The notes under the pieces: generated by a model
Seen by the model: only the letters and a program-made list of their open reading frames with translations
What the model was told of the DNA's origin: nothing
Databases searched by the model: none
Shown: one piece after another, positions 10,141 through 22,300 of the stretch
Position numbering within the stretch: the first letter of the stretch is position 1
How the letters are laid out: each line of letters begins with the position of its first letter
Position numbers and translations under genes: made by a program
Source of the DNA: Rhineura floridana
Taxonomy: Eukaryota; Chordata; Lepidosauria; Squamata; Rhineuridae
Length of the DNA: 64,000 nt
Assembly: GCF_030035675.1 (NCBI RefSeq)
Contig: NC_084482.1
Location: 220,867,943 to 220,931,942 of the forward strand
Direction: 5' to 3'

Positions 10141-11625
10141 TGTTCAAATCATTTAAACTCTATGAAATCTAGTTTCAAAGGAGATGAAGCTTCATCATGG
10201 ATAGGGAGTAATTTACAAATGAATGCAAGCAAGAGTGAATTCGTTACAAGAAATTTTAAATGTCTCTATGCAAAGCACAGTAGCAAGCTGGAGGATGCAA
10301 AGGGAGACATCCTGGTTTGCTCCAAGAAAGCTAAATTGAGGAAGGTAACCTGGAAAGAAGGTGATGTGGAAGGCTAGTGACCAACTAATTTCAGAGATGA
10401 AAGGGAGACATCCTGGATAAATTGAGGAAGGTAACCTGGGACGCACGTGCAAGAAAGGAAGATGCTTTAAATGCTAATATAATGCCAATATAGAGGTACT
10501 GATTAAACAGAGATTATAACTTTAGGGTTTCTATAGGTTTCAATTAATCATAAAATGGCATCAGTATTTGTTAGGGAAAAGCTTTAAAAGAGCAGGTCAC
10601 TTTGGGTCACCAATGATTGATATTTGAGGTTTAGAAAGTCCCGAAGGTCACAAAAAGCAGAACCAAAAGGAGACAGAAACCACAAAGTTTAATTTCAAAA
10701 AGTCGAACAAGTGTGCACTTTGAAAACAACTTATGTAGTCAGGGGCAGACACTTTCCAGGAAAGAAGGAGATGTGGAAGGCTAGTGACCAACTAATTTCA
10801 GAGATTTGACATTAAAACATCTTTAAGTAAGAGGGGGGAACATCGGTGAGGGTATATAAAGAACACGTCATCACTCCCTGACCATCCAGAGGCGGATCCT
10901 ATGTTCTCTGAGCTACCACTTAGTCCCAGCAGCCTGGGCATTGCTTTTGGAGCATGGGGGTGCCCCTCTGTTGAGTTCCTCAACTCACAGAGTAAGGAAG
11001 ATCTTTCATGCCTACAAGCTACTTCATTGCTGCTAAGGATCCATTAGAGAAGCTTTGCTGATTTGAGAGTGAATGTGCATGCTTGTAATTTTCCTCTTTC
11101 CTCTTTTAAGAAAGCATTTATATTTGATGTCACACTTTTGATTACTGCTGAAAATAGAGAGTGCTTCAAAGGCACATAGCACACGCTATTGCCAACCCTA
11201 CACCTATGTGGGGGAAGCGTGGGGTATTTGAGGTGTTGGGGTACTCCCTCTGGGTTCCTGGAGACCACCAAGATTCAGTGTTGTGAAATCCTTCTACAGC
11301 TTCCCTGAGTAATCTTTCAAGTCCATACCTACTGATCTCTCCCTTTCATCAGAGCCACATACAACTGATCATGCTCTTCCAGCCAAGAGGTGAAGCCTAG
11401 TTTTGACATTCCCAAATTATCCTCTCCTCTCCAAAGCAAACAAAGATTTTAGATCTGGAACTGATTAGTACAGGGACCCAAGTTATCCTCCTGACCAGTT
11501 GCCTGGAGGTGTACATAAATCTCCACTCAGGGGCTCTGTGGAAACCAATCCAGCCATCTTAATTTGGGGGATTCCTCAGCAGGTAGAAAAAAAACTTCAA
11601 CCTAGCGGCTCTTCCTCAGGACAGC
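10141..11625. other. Intron 2 of gene 1, block 2
   Basis: No gene is seen. A short module containing 'ggaaggctagtgaccaacta' occurs near 10,370 and again near 10,777, and 'aagggagacatcctgg' occurs near 10,300 and 10,400. A TATA-like 'ggtatataaagaac' sits at about 10,851-10,864 but no conserved frame follows it. 11,330-11,610 is the second copy of the paralogous block described at 9378-9690. Confidence 0.45.
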
Positions 11626-13992
11626 CTATTAAATTGGTCCGCCCCCGGAGACTAATGGATCCTGAGGGTTTCCAAAGGGCTCTGGGGGTTTTTCCGACTG
11701 AGAAGACTGGCGCTTCTGTCGAAGCCCTCGTTGAACTGTGGAATACAGAAATGACCCGGGCGGTTGACACGATCGCTCCCATGCGCCCCCTCCTATGCAG
11801 AGCTCATACAGCTCCATGGTATACGTTGGAGCTGAGAGCGATGAAGCAAGAGAGGAGGAGGCTTGAGTGCAGATGGAGGCGAACTCCCGATGAATGCAAT
11901 TACACCTTGGTAAGTGCTTGTTCTTAGCAGTATATAGTAGTGGTGAGGGCAGCAAAAAAGAGATATTTTGCTGATACTATTAAGTCATCACTCTCCCGCC
12001 CAGCGGAGCTCTTTAAAATTGTGCGAGGGCTTTTACATTCTGGTCCTCGGGATATTATAGATTCATCTGTAGCCCGCTGTGATGAGTTCGCCGAGCACTT
12101 CCAAGATAAGATTGCATGCATTCGCCGGGACTTAGACTCCAATATTATAGCAGTTGGACCTAATGAAGTATCCAGATCACGGTCTTGTCCTCATTTATTG
12201 GATGAGTTTCAGTCTGTGCAGCTTGAGGATGTTGACAGGATCCTTGGACTGGTGCGTGCGACCACGTCTGCACTGGATCCTTGCCCCTCTTGGCTGGTGA
12301 AAGCTGTCAGGACCGGAACCGCCGGCTGGGCCAAGGAGGTAATAAATGCCTCTTTAAGAGAGGGAGTGGTCCCTGACTGCCTAAAAGAGGCGGTGGTGAG
12401 ACCGCTCCTGAAGAAATCCTCCTTGGACCCAGATAACTTGAACAACTATAGACCTGTGGCGAATGTTCCGTTCCTGGGCAAGATCCTGGAGCGGGTGGTT
12501 GCCGGCCAGCTCCAGACACTCTTGGATGACACTGATTATCTTGATCCATTTCAATCCGGTTTTAGGCCCGGTTTTGGCACTGAAACAGCTTGGTGGCCCT
12601 GTATGATGATCTCTGTCGGGAGAGGGACAGGGGGAGTGTGACTCTGTTGATTCTCCTTGATCTCTCAGCTGCTTTTGATACCATTGACCATGGTATCCTT
12701 CTGGGAAGACTCACGGAGTTGGGAGTTGGGGGTACTGCTTGGCAGTGGCTCCGCTCCTACTTGGTGGGTCGTCACCAGAAGGTAGTGCTTGGGGAACATT
12801 GCTCGACACCCTGGATTCTCCATTGTGGAGTCCCGCAGGGATCGGTCCTGTCCCCCATGATTTTTAACATCTACATGCAGCCACTGGGTGTAGTAAACAG
12901 GAGTTTTGGGGTGCGTTGTCACCAGTACGCTGATGACACGCAGCTCTATTTCTCCTTTTCATCCTCTTCAGGTGAGGCTGTTAATGTGCTAAACCGCTGC
13001 CTGGCCGTGATAATGGACTGGATGGGGGCTAACAAACTGAAGCTCAATCCTGACAAGACCGAGACGCTGTTGGTGAGTGCCTTCACTGCCCAGATGGAGG
13101 ATGTTCATCCTGTTCTTGATGGGGTTACACTCCCCTTGAAGGAACAGGTTCGTAGCTTGGGAGTTCTTTTCGATCCTTCCTTGTCTCTCGAGACCCAGGT
13201 GGCCTCGGTGGCACGGAATGCTTTCTACCATCTTCGACTGGTAGCCCAGCTACGTCCCTATCTGGACAGTGATGACCTTGCCTCAGTTGTTCACGCTCTG
13301 GTAACATCTAGGCTGGACTACTGCAATGCGCTCTCTACGTTGGGCTGCCCTTGAAGATAGTTCGGAAACCACAGCTAGTCCAGAATGCAGCGGCCAGATT
13401 ACTGACGTGGACCAGAAGGTCTGCTCATATAACACCTGTTCTGGCTCATCTGCACTGGCTTCCTATTTGTTTCCGGGCTAAATTCAAAGTGCTGGTTTTG
13501 ACCTATAAAGCCCTACACCGCATGGGACCGCAATACCTGGTGGAACGCCTCTCCCAATATGAACCTACCCGTACACTGCGCTCAACATCTAAGGCCCTCC
13601 TCCGGGTGCCATCCCATCGAGAAGCCCAGAGGGTTGTGACTAGAACTAGGGCCTTTTCGGTAGTGGCCCCCAAACTGTGGAATAGTCTCCCCGATGAGGT
13701 ACACCTGGCGCCGATGCTGCTATCCTTTCGGCACCAGGTGAAAACCTTTTTATACTCCCAGGCATTTTAAAGTGTATTTTAAAGTGTATTTTATAGTGTA
13801 TTTTATCAGTATGTTCATTATTGTTGTATTTTGACGTTGTTGGTTCTTTGTTATTGTTTGTTTTGATTTTTGATTTTATTATACTTATTGTATTTATATA
13901 TTGTGCTTGTTTTATCTCTCATGTACACCGCCCAGAGAACCTTTTTGGCTTAGGGCGGTATATCAATTAAATTAAATAAATAAATAAAATGA
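11626..13992 (+). mobile_element. L2-clade LINE, 5'-deleted copy (unit A)
   Basis: Three overlapping frames carry an L2-type reverse transcriptase: LLDLSAAFDTIDHGIL, GVPQGSVLSPM and YADDTQLYF palm motifs, then LQLVQNAAARLL-like and LHWLP motifs (here QLVQNAAARLL) and a VKTFLYSQAF end. Frameshifts near 12,600 and 13,350 and a stop near 11,927 break it. It ends with an AT-rich tail of AAATAAAT repeats. Compared with the unit B copy (32,203-34,800), the 5' junction is lost by a deletion at a 'cctatta'-like site. Unit D has the unfilled site at about 61,680. Confidence 0.85.
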
Positions 13993-14070
13993 ATATCTAG
14001 TCCAGCATTCTCACAGTGCCTGATCAGATGCGAATGGGAAGTCTACAGGGAGGACATAAAGGCACCACCC
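13993..14070 (-). mobile_element. CR1 3' end, antisense, interrupted by the L2 (unit A)
   Basis: 'atctagtccagcattctc' onward is the distal half of an antisense CR1 tail; the proximal half was lost with the L2 5' junction. In unit D the same CR1 fragment is uninterrupted at 61,655-61,740. Confidence 0.55.
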
Positions 14071-14539
14071 TCCGATCTGACATCAGATGTGCGGCAGATA
14101 AAGGTGAGGCTTCAAAAGAACCACCAGGACCTTGAAACGGGCTGCCAATTGCGCCTTTGCTGGACTGGGGAGCACTTGCACCTGCCAGTCAGCTGATCAG
14201 TGGTTGAATGAGTCTTTGCTCAAGGAAGGGGAAGCTGTTTCCATTGGATGGAAATCACTTCTCCCTCCCAGCGCTGCTCTGTGAAGCAGCCCCATTCAGC
14301 TCCTGAAGTTGAAAGAAGCAGCGTGGGATGGCGAGCCAAGGGCTCAGCTTGGCTGTGGGTGCCTGTTCCCTTTTGGAAGCCACTGCTTTTTAGAAAGATC
14401 GGCTGTGCATGGGACTTCTCTGGCAGGCAGCCCATCCGAAAGGCACCTTTTTTCCTTCCCCCCCGCTCAATGAAAGGAGGGGGAAGGGTGCTTCAGAGAG
14501 CACTTTGCAGCTTTAAGACAGTCACTGGGCTCCCAACGG

Positions 14540-14623
14540 GGCAAGGGTTGCACTCAGGTCCTGCTTGCTTGCTTCCTATAGGCATGCTGCCATTGGCCTG
14601 ATCCAGCAGGCTCTTCTTAAAGA
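14540..14623 (+). mobile_element. CR1 3' end, sense (unit A)
   Basis: 'gcactcaggtcctgcttgct' and 'ggcctgatccagcaggctct' followed by TTCTTA match the CR1 tail at 40,820-40,938. Present in all four units (35,340, 49,455 and 62,219), so it is ancestral. Confidence 0.6.
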
Positions 14624-15509
14624 CATCTAAGATGTTCTCCAGGAGAACTCACACCCTGATTAATCTGCAACGAATCATATTACACAGGAACTGAAAAATC
14701 CTACAATTTCCAAACCAAAATGGGGCCTCAACGTAGCTGAACATCTACCTGTTGATGTCGCATCTTTGGGATACTGGATAAAGGGATCTTTTCTTTCTTC
14801 CCAACACGAATGGAGATCCGACTCTTTGAAGGAAATAGACAAGACTAGTTACTTTTGACCAGAAAATATTCAGCCGTTACAAACAGAGATTTTTATAGAT
14901 AAGAAAAGGTATAATTTTGATCTGGTAAGTTCTGCTCTCGGTGAATAGAACAGAGTTGTGTGGACCAAGTAGGGTCAGTCTGGCACTTGTGAACATGCGT
15001 CCACTGGGCATGAAGCTCATCTTGAAATGCCTGTTGGGGGTGAACCTAGTAAAGCCAGCTTCTTAGTAGGCTGCAAACTACTAGGGCAGAACCTAGTAAA
15101 GTCAGCAACAGTGGATGCAATTCACTGTGTCACAGGCCACCTGTATTTATAGAAATTGGCCATCTCCAATTCTTTATAATTGATTTACATAAAATTATGT
15201 GTGGAAAAGTAGCGCAAACAATACAAGCCAAAACATGAGTAAAAAGACAAGCTGCCAGTTAAAGTGTCTTTTTTCCTTTGAGTTTTGTTTACAGTAGTTC
15301 CAAAATAAATTCTTTCCCGTAAAGTATCAACATTGTATAAGGAGTCCGGGCATTCAGCCAATGATCATGTCTATATATGGCTGACGCTGTACAGGGGTGA
15401 GTCAGGAGAACTTATCAGAATACAACATCAGCATCAAGATGCAGGTTAGGATGAGAGTTCAAATGATGGAAACAAGAGTATAGTAGTAATATGAGCATGA
15501 ACTGACAGA
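14624..15509. other. Intron 2 of gene 1, unique stretch
   Basis: No gene or recognisable element is seen. Unit D keeps it whole (62,307-63,193). Unit B lacks 14,899-15,176, joined at a 'tttata' microhomology near 35,708. Confidence 0.4.
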
Positions 15510-15517
15510 GTCTAGAT

Positions 15518-15653
15518 CAGGGTTTCCCAACCTTTGGTCCACAGATGTTGCTGGACTACAGTTCCCATAATTCCTGACCATTGGCCATGCTGGATGGGGC
15601 TGATGGGAGTTGTAGTCCCACAACATCTGTGGCTCAAAGGTCGGGAAACCCTG
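15518..15653. mobile_element. Non-autonomous hAT element, 136 bp (unit A)
   Basis: Perfect 8-bp target duplication 'gtctagat' (15510-15517 and 15654-15661), CAGGG...CCCTG termini, and long inverted repeats containing 'gtttcccaacc' and 'ggtcgggaaac'. An 8-bp duplication and CAGGG ends are typical of hAT transposons. It has no coding capacity. Identical insertions of the same length lie in B and D. Confidence 0.9.
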
Positions 15654-16032
15654 GTCTAGATAGATACAAACTAGAGCTATAAAAGACAGACAGCCTTGGG
15701 GATTTTTACCAGTTGTCCGTGACACTGGTCGAAGAAAGAACCACCTGCTCTGAGTGTTAAGGTCCACACGCAGCAAAGGTGAGATCACTCCTTTTCAGAT
15801 GGAAATCAATGTGACCTATGCTGTCCTTTGAAATGCAACACGTTAGCGTACATCCCCTTTGTATGTGCTGTGTAAGACCTATGTTCTGATATGTGGCTAT
15901 GTCCACAAAGTGTAGTAAATTAGACGTGTTAATTATACATAGACACTGATAAAGATTTCCTTTCTTGATCAGCCATTAGATATTCCTAGACGTAAAAAGA
16001 TTCTTAGCTGGGATCTCTGGCCACTTGGTTCA

Positions 16033-16298
16033 TCTGGAAAAAAGTGGAGAGCATCCAATGAAAAGGAACAAAAAAGGGGGGTAAAAACCCAGAATGCTAC
16101 AGATGGAATTTAAGAAAATCTTTATTGTGTATTCTTTAACAAATGTCCAACGCGTTTCAGCCCACAAGGGGATTGTAAATTTGTTTGACTGATGCAGTAT
16201 TCAAAGTTTACCTCTTTGGCACATACAGAGTTTTGAGTATTAAGATTTTCTTAAATTCCATCTGCAGCATTCTGGGTTTTTACCCCCTTTTTTTCGTT
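16033..16298. mobile_element. 266-bp element with 45-bp inverted ends and hammerhead-like motif (unit A only)
   Basis: Bounded by the 12-bp duplication 'ccacttggttca' (16021-16032, 16299-16310). The arms at about 16,071-16,122 and 16,241-16,294 are inverted copies ('gtaaaaacccagaatgc' answered by 'gcattctgggtttttac'). On the minus strand the centre reads 'cccttgtgggctgaaacgcg' then 'ttggac', which resembles stem II and the GAAA-ACGCG half of hammerhead ribozymes found in Penelope-like elements; the CTGATGA half is not intact. B and D are empty here. Family is inferred. Confidence 0.55.
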
Positions 16299-16347
16299 CC
16301 ACTTGGTTCACCTGGTCAGACCTAACTGCCGGCAAAAACTATTATGT

Positions 16348-16990
16348 ATATCACACACGCACACGCCTGTCTTGCTGCTGCTACTGCAGGAGGGAAGAGA
16401 GGAAGATGAGGTGCAATATCGGGCATTGCTAATTTCTGTTATCAGTTCGTAATTTTCTTCCATTTTTTTACAGCTCTGCTATTAGTAGATATTTACTTAT
16501 TCATTGTCATGTAGGTGAATTATATGTCACCCTTTTGGACAGGACAGTTTATAATAAAGAAGAAGTAGATAAGAATATATAAACATCCCCCAAAACTCCC
16601 ACAGTCCATCCAAACACACAAGAAAACACTGAATGACAACTATTAAAAGCAGCAGCAATTTCGGGTCTGTCTTCCTCCGAACGCCTTCCCAAAACTGATG
16701 TGTCTTGACCGACAGCATGGAAGTATAAAGAGACGAGGCCTGACGTAGGGAGAATGTTCCATGTCGAGGAGCCATTACTGAAAAATCACCATGTACCTCA
16801 TCCTGTGTAGGGACCACCAGGAAGGCCTCATCTGCTGATCTTCAAGCAAAGGCAGATTCATACAAGTGAGGGTGTTGTTGGCTGGCTACTAATTTATGAG
16901 CCTGGGAGACCCTCCAGCTCAATATTGCCAATATGAGCTTTAAATATGGCTTCAATATGGGTCACTTTGCAACAGAAACAAAGAGGCCTG
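16348..16990. mobile_element. Unit-A-specific insertion of mixed repeat sequence
   Basis: Relative to B (36,592) and D, about 640 bp are inserted between 'gccggcaaaaact' and 'gatgggt/gatggga'. The first 75 bases are an inverted, diverged copy of the spacer at about 3100-3180 ('gggaagagaggaagatgagg'). The rest looks like an antisense LINE 3' end but is not assigned. Confidence 0.5.
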
Positions 16991-17131
16991 ATGGGAAAAA
17001 GTAGCCTAAGGAGTAAAATTGGTCCCACTCTGCATTCCAGTTTGTGCGGTTCCTTTTGCTGCTTGAAATCTCTCTTAGCCCCAGATGTCAACCGGGGTCT
17101 GACTCCATCACCCTCCCCTGCTTTTCATTCA

Positions 17132-17700
17132 TCACCGCAGGTTCCTGCCTTCTCTGGACCCTTTCCTGCTGCAGCAAAGGTCCCCTTTCAAGGGCGCTGC
17201 TGCAATTCCTGCTTTCCTGGGATCTCTGCTAGCTGAGGGAACGGCCCTTGTTCCAGCTGCCAAGGAGCCTTTCTCGGGGTCCCTCTTGCCTGCTGCCTTT
17301 GCTGTGTCCCTGCCTGAGTCAAAGAGTCTCTGTGCTCCAGTTCTGTTTCCAGACTTCCCACCAGGGCTGGCAAAGCTAAATCTTGCTCTCTGTCCTGTCT
17401 TCTGGAGGTCATTCCCTACAAACTGTAGCCTCCACCTCCGCTTCCTCTTCTCTAAACTGCCGCTTCTTCCTGCTTCAAAGACAAAAGCTGACCTTTGGGC
17501 AGAGGAAGGAAGAGGGAGGAGGCAGCGGCTGCTCCCGGGAGCATCTCTTCCCACTGGGAGGTTAGTGTTCAAGGCACAGAGTGTCAATGATCTGCTGAGG
17601 ATGCAGGAGAAGATGCTCTGCTGGAGTTTGGGAGCTCCTGCCCTCTCCTTCTCCTGCTGCAAGGTAAGATTTTTCATCATGGGGCAGCGGAAGGCAGAAG
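17132..17700. other. GC-richer conserved block with a strong plus-strand splice donor
   Basis: The block is shared by A and B (36,870-37,440), remains as a fragment in C (52,945-53,150), and begins again at the right edge (63,915-64,000). On the plus strand it contains CTGCAAG|GTAAGAT at 17,656-17,670, a near-consensus donor preceded by a short open frame beginning MQEKMLCW. No protein family is recognised on either strand. It could be a noncoding first exon of an antisense transcript, or simply a single-copy intron remnant. Confidence 0.35.
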
Positions 17701-17747
17701 GGAGGGGCACTTTTCGCACTGAATGATCAAAAAGCCCCAAGAACAGA

Positions 17748-17955
17748 GGAAGCTGCATTCTACCAGATCAGAGAATTGGTCCATCTAGTCCCGCCTGCTT
17801 ACAGCAACTAGCTCTGGATGTCAGGCAGAGAAAGACCTTTCCCAGCACCTCCTACCGGATCCTTTCACCCCTCTTGGAGCTGCCAGAGACTAAACCTTGG
17901 ACCTTCTACATGCAAAGCAGGTGTTCCCCTTCTGAGCTGCAGTCCCTCCCCAAAT
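17748..17955 (-). mobile_element. tRNA-Ala-like SINE, antisense (unit A)
   Basis: On the minus strand 'gcagctcagaaggggaac' and 'ctgctttgcatgtagaagg' match a tRNA-Ala(TGC)-derived head, followed by a decayed B box. The left end 'agaggaagctgcattctacc' is the common 3' tail of this family. B copy at 37,488-37,695. Confidence 0.65.
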
Positions 17956-18052
17956 ATCCAGGACCCAGGCACCCATTTCCATGACAGCATCCCTGCAGTG
18001 GAAGGTTAAATAGCACAGGTGCTAAATCCATACCTTCAACATTCATCAGTTA

Positions 18053-19198
<1,146 letters not shown>

Positions 19199-19296
19199 CC
19201 TCAGAGGTAGTATTCTCCCAGAGCCCTCCCCGCTATGCTCAGGGAGACGCACCCCAGCTGTCCACTCGGTCTCTCCCCCAATGATCCTCCCCTTAC

Positions 19297-19371
19297 CTGA
19301 TTGGGCTGCCCGGCTGCTCTTTCCACTCTATCCCACAGAAGAGACAATCCGGACGGTGCCTCTGAGGCCAT
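19297..19371 (-). CDS. Gene 1: ATG exon (25 codons)
   Basis: The start codon is at 19371-19369 in GCC-ATG-G context. The 25 codons begin MASEAPSGLSLLWDR and end with CAG|GTAAGG, phase 0, which joins in frame to GLVTFEEV of the KRAB-A exon 1.1 kb away. A pyrimidine tract ending CTCTCAG lies 8 nt upstream of the ATG (exon probably to 19379), so a noncoding 5' exon further right is likely. The short leader before KRAB is the common layout in this family. The peptide is identical in unit B. Confidence 0.85.
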
Positions 19372-19381
19372 GGCGCTGCCT

Positions 19382-22300
19382 GAGAGGGAGGAGTAAACTA
19401 GGCCAGCTCTGGGACTCCCACAGCTTTCACCACGATGCACGTTTCGTAGGGAGCAGCTCTCAAGGGCCTGCAGGGGAGAGACGGAGGATGGGAGCGATTT
19501 CATCCTTCATGCAAATTTGGGTTCCAGAGGTTTGAATGTTATAAGCAGCCTCAATCCAAATCAATAAATGGCACGTCCCTTTCCTCTGTTGTTTTCCCCC
19601 ACAATGCTTGATCTGCAAAAGGCCTTAAAGGCCCCAAATCTCTCTCAGAACATTCTCCAGTTTCTTCCAGACTTTTCTCCACGCTTGGGCACCTGTTGTG
19701 TCCTTTGCCACCCCCAGGAATTTCACCCATCTCGGACCCCTCACCTCTCATCTCTGCTTCTGCTTCCGCAAAGTCTTTAATTCCTGAGCCCCACAGAGTT
19801 TCTTCGTCACATTGTGAACCATTTCAGGCTTTATTATTGGGCCCTTTTCATCATGGATATAATTAAAAATTTATTCTGCACAGATATTAATTCCATGTCA
19901 TCTCCCTGACAGTTGGCAAAAAAATAGGTTTTGCACACATTGTCAAGAAATACTGGGGGTGAATTTGGTCAAATGACTCCATCTTGGAGCTTCCTGGGGA
20001 TGCAAAACACCTCCAGTCTTTCCATCAGAAATATGGGGAGAGGAAAAGTGAGATGCATTCAGTCTGGTTCAGCTCACTGGGCAATGAAAAGAGTATGAAG
20101 AACTACTTGCAATACATCCATTTCAAGATCAGCAGGACACGTTATTTGGTACCATCCACTTGTATAATCTGAGTTAACCTTTAGACATTTCTGGACTACA
20201 ACTCCCATCATCCCTGGCATTCTGCCATGTTGTCCAGGGGTGATGGGAGTTGGTCCAACCATACCTGGAGGGCACCAAGTTACAGAACACTACTCCAAGT
20301 TGGAGAGGTGATGCACAAGGTGGAAAGCTTAACAGCAAACTCACCACACAGGGTTGAGCAACTGGGGTAATAAGTTGATTTGCTTATTATAGGTTTATCC
20401 AAACATTTCAATATATTTTTATATTTCTGTGCAGGCTTTCCTCTAATGAGCTCACCGTGGGAAACATAATTTGTCCCCCTCCTTTTGTCTTCACAACAAC
20501 ACTGTCACTGGGACCAGGATACCACCTGAATTTCACTCCTGAGCAGGGATTTGAACCTGGGTCTCTGTGGACATAGTTCAGCATTAAACTATGATTCCAA
20601 TACAATAGACACACACACTTCCACAGATGTGGAAGGTCCCACACAGAGTGGATGTCTGAAATCTAGAGTGGCACATAAAAGTTTATCCTCACAACAATCC
20701 AGTGAGGTGGGCTGGGCTGAAAAAAAGTAGACCCAGAGACCTGCATAGATCTGGGGGGGGGAGATCTTAGACCCCTTACTTTTATAGGAGCAGGCTCTCA
20801 GCAGAGTCCCCATGTCTCCAGCAACTTGTGAGCCAATCAGCAAGAAAGGAGAGTGTATTAGCCACTGAGAAGAGTCTTCTAACATGCTTCCTTGTTCTTT
20901 CCTGATAATTAGAGTGAATCAGAGTGAAAGGAGGTGAAGTCAGCCACTGAGACTCTTCTCAGGAGGCAACACTTTGCCCTTCCATGCTTTTTGGCTCCTA
21001 GCTGTGGGAGAAGGCATTAACATGCATCTCATTCTCAACCCCGCAGGAACAGGATGGGAGGGGGCATGGCTATCATGAATGGACCCTGCACTTCTGAATT
21101 TGCCACTACACTACTGTAGAGATGTGAAGGCCCATAACAAAAGTGGAAAATTTGGGAGGGAAAACAGTTTTTTTTCTCTCCCCTCGTGCTCTGACCCCGC
21201 TCCTTAGAGAGCTCTGTATTGCTGTCCTGGGCTCCTACTGGGAGGAAGGGCAGGATATAAATCTAATAATTAATTAATTGCGCTGAAGAAATGTCTGACT
21301 TGTTCCTGGCTACAAGAGACTCTACTATACAAATGTCAGTGACACATCCATAGCTCTACCCACTCTGGCATTTGACAGTAAATTGGCTGCTTGTGCGTAA
21401 ATGTGGCCCTCGGGTTGAAGAATATTCCCTAACCACTACATTAGCCACAGGCTCTCATCCAAGACCGCCTTACAGAGCTCTTGCGACCACTGCCCAGCTA
21501 TTGTGCTTTGGACAGAGGGGACGCTGCCAGCACCCCCACAGAGGAGCCAATCCTGCAAGAGAAGCTGAGATCCACCCCAAGGGGGCTTCGATGTTCCCCT
21601 CCAACAAACTCCCAAGGGGATGTCTGGAGAAGCCTCTTCCCCTGGAGCCCAGCTGACGAGGGGACATTTATTCATCCATTTCCTCCATCCTCTGCCTTGA
21701 AAGCTTCTAGAAGCCCATTCAGAGCCTGGTCAGTTTCAGATTCCTCTCTCCATCCCTCCATCTTCCTTGCCTGGCAGGAAGGAAACTGACTAGTCCCTCT
21801 TCCAGTATAGGAAATCCAAAAGGGGCTCTTCCTCCAGCTCTGGGGCACTTTCTAGGGATTCCCAGAGGGAAGAGGGGCCTCTTCCATCAACCCCCTCCCC
21901 CTCCCAAAAAACAAACCTTCCTTCCCTCATCAGTCCCGTCAGGCCCAGGAATTGCAAAGGCAGCTCCCCTCCCCCAGCTGTGGCCCTCAAAACCAACACA
22001 GGACATCAACCCCCAACAGCTGCATCCCTTTCCCTGGGCGATGGCTTCCAAGAGGGCCTCGAAAGGCCAACCCCGCGGCACTTCGGACCCCCCTCTGCAA
22101 ATGGATTGCATGCAGCAGGGGTCCCTCTGAAGAAAGGGGGGTGTGGGGCTCTTCCCTCCTTTTCCCTCACCCCCCAACAAAAATACCAAATCCCCCCCTT
22201 GCACCTCTTTGCCCTCTGCACGCTCCGGCTTCCTCCTCTCTGGGCCTAATACTTTCTTTACCCGGAATACCAATGAAGACAGCCCTCCTACTTCCCCTTC

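Noticed and set aside
10851-10864. TATA-like motif 'ggtatataaagaac' as a promoter
   Set aside because: No conserved frame or exon follows it in units A, B or D. A chance match in AT-rich intron is more likely.
17132-17758. A 208-codon minus-strand frame (and a 146-codon plus-strand frame) considered as a SCAN or other N-terminal domain
   Set aside because: No SCAN or other known motif can be read, and basic low-complexity composition suggests chance. Kept only as a conserved block.
17748-17955. A functional tRNA gene
   Set aside because: Only the head resembles tRNA-Ala. The stems are decayed and it is followed by a SINE body.
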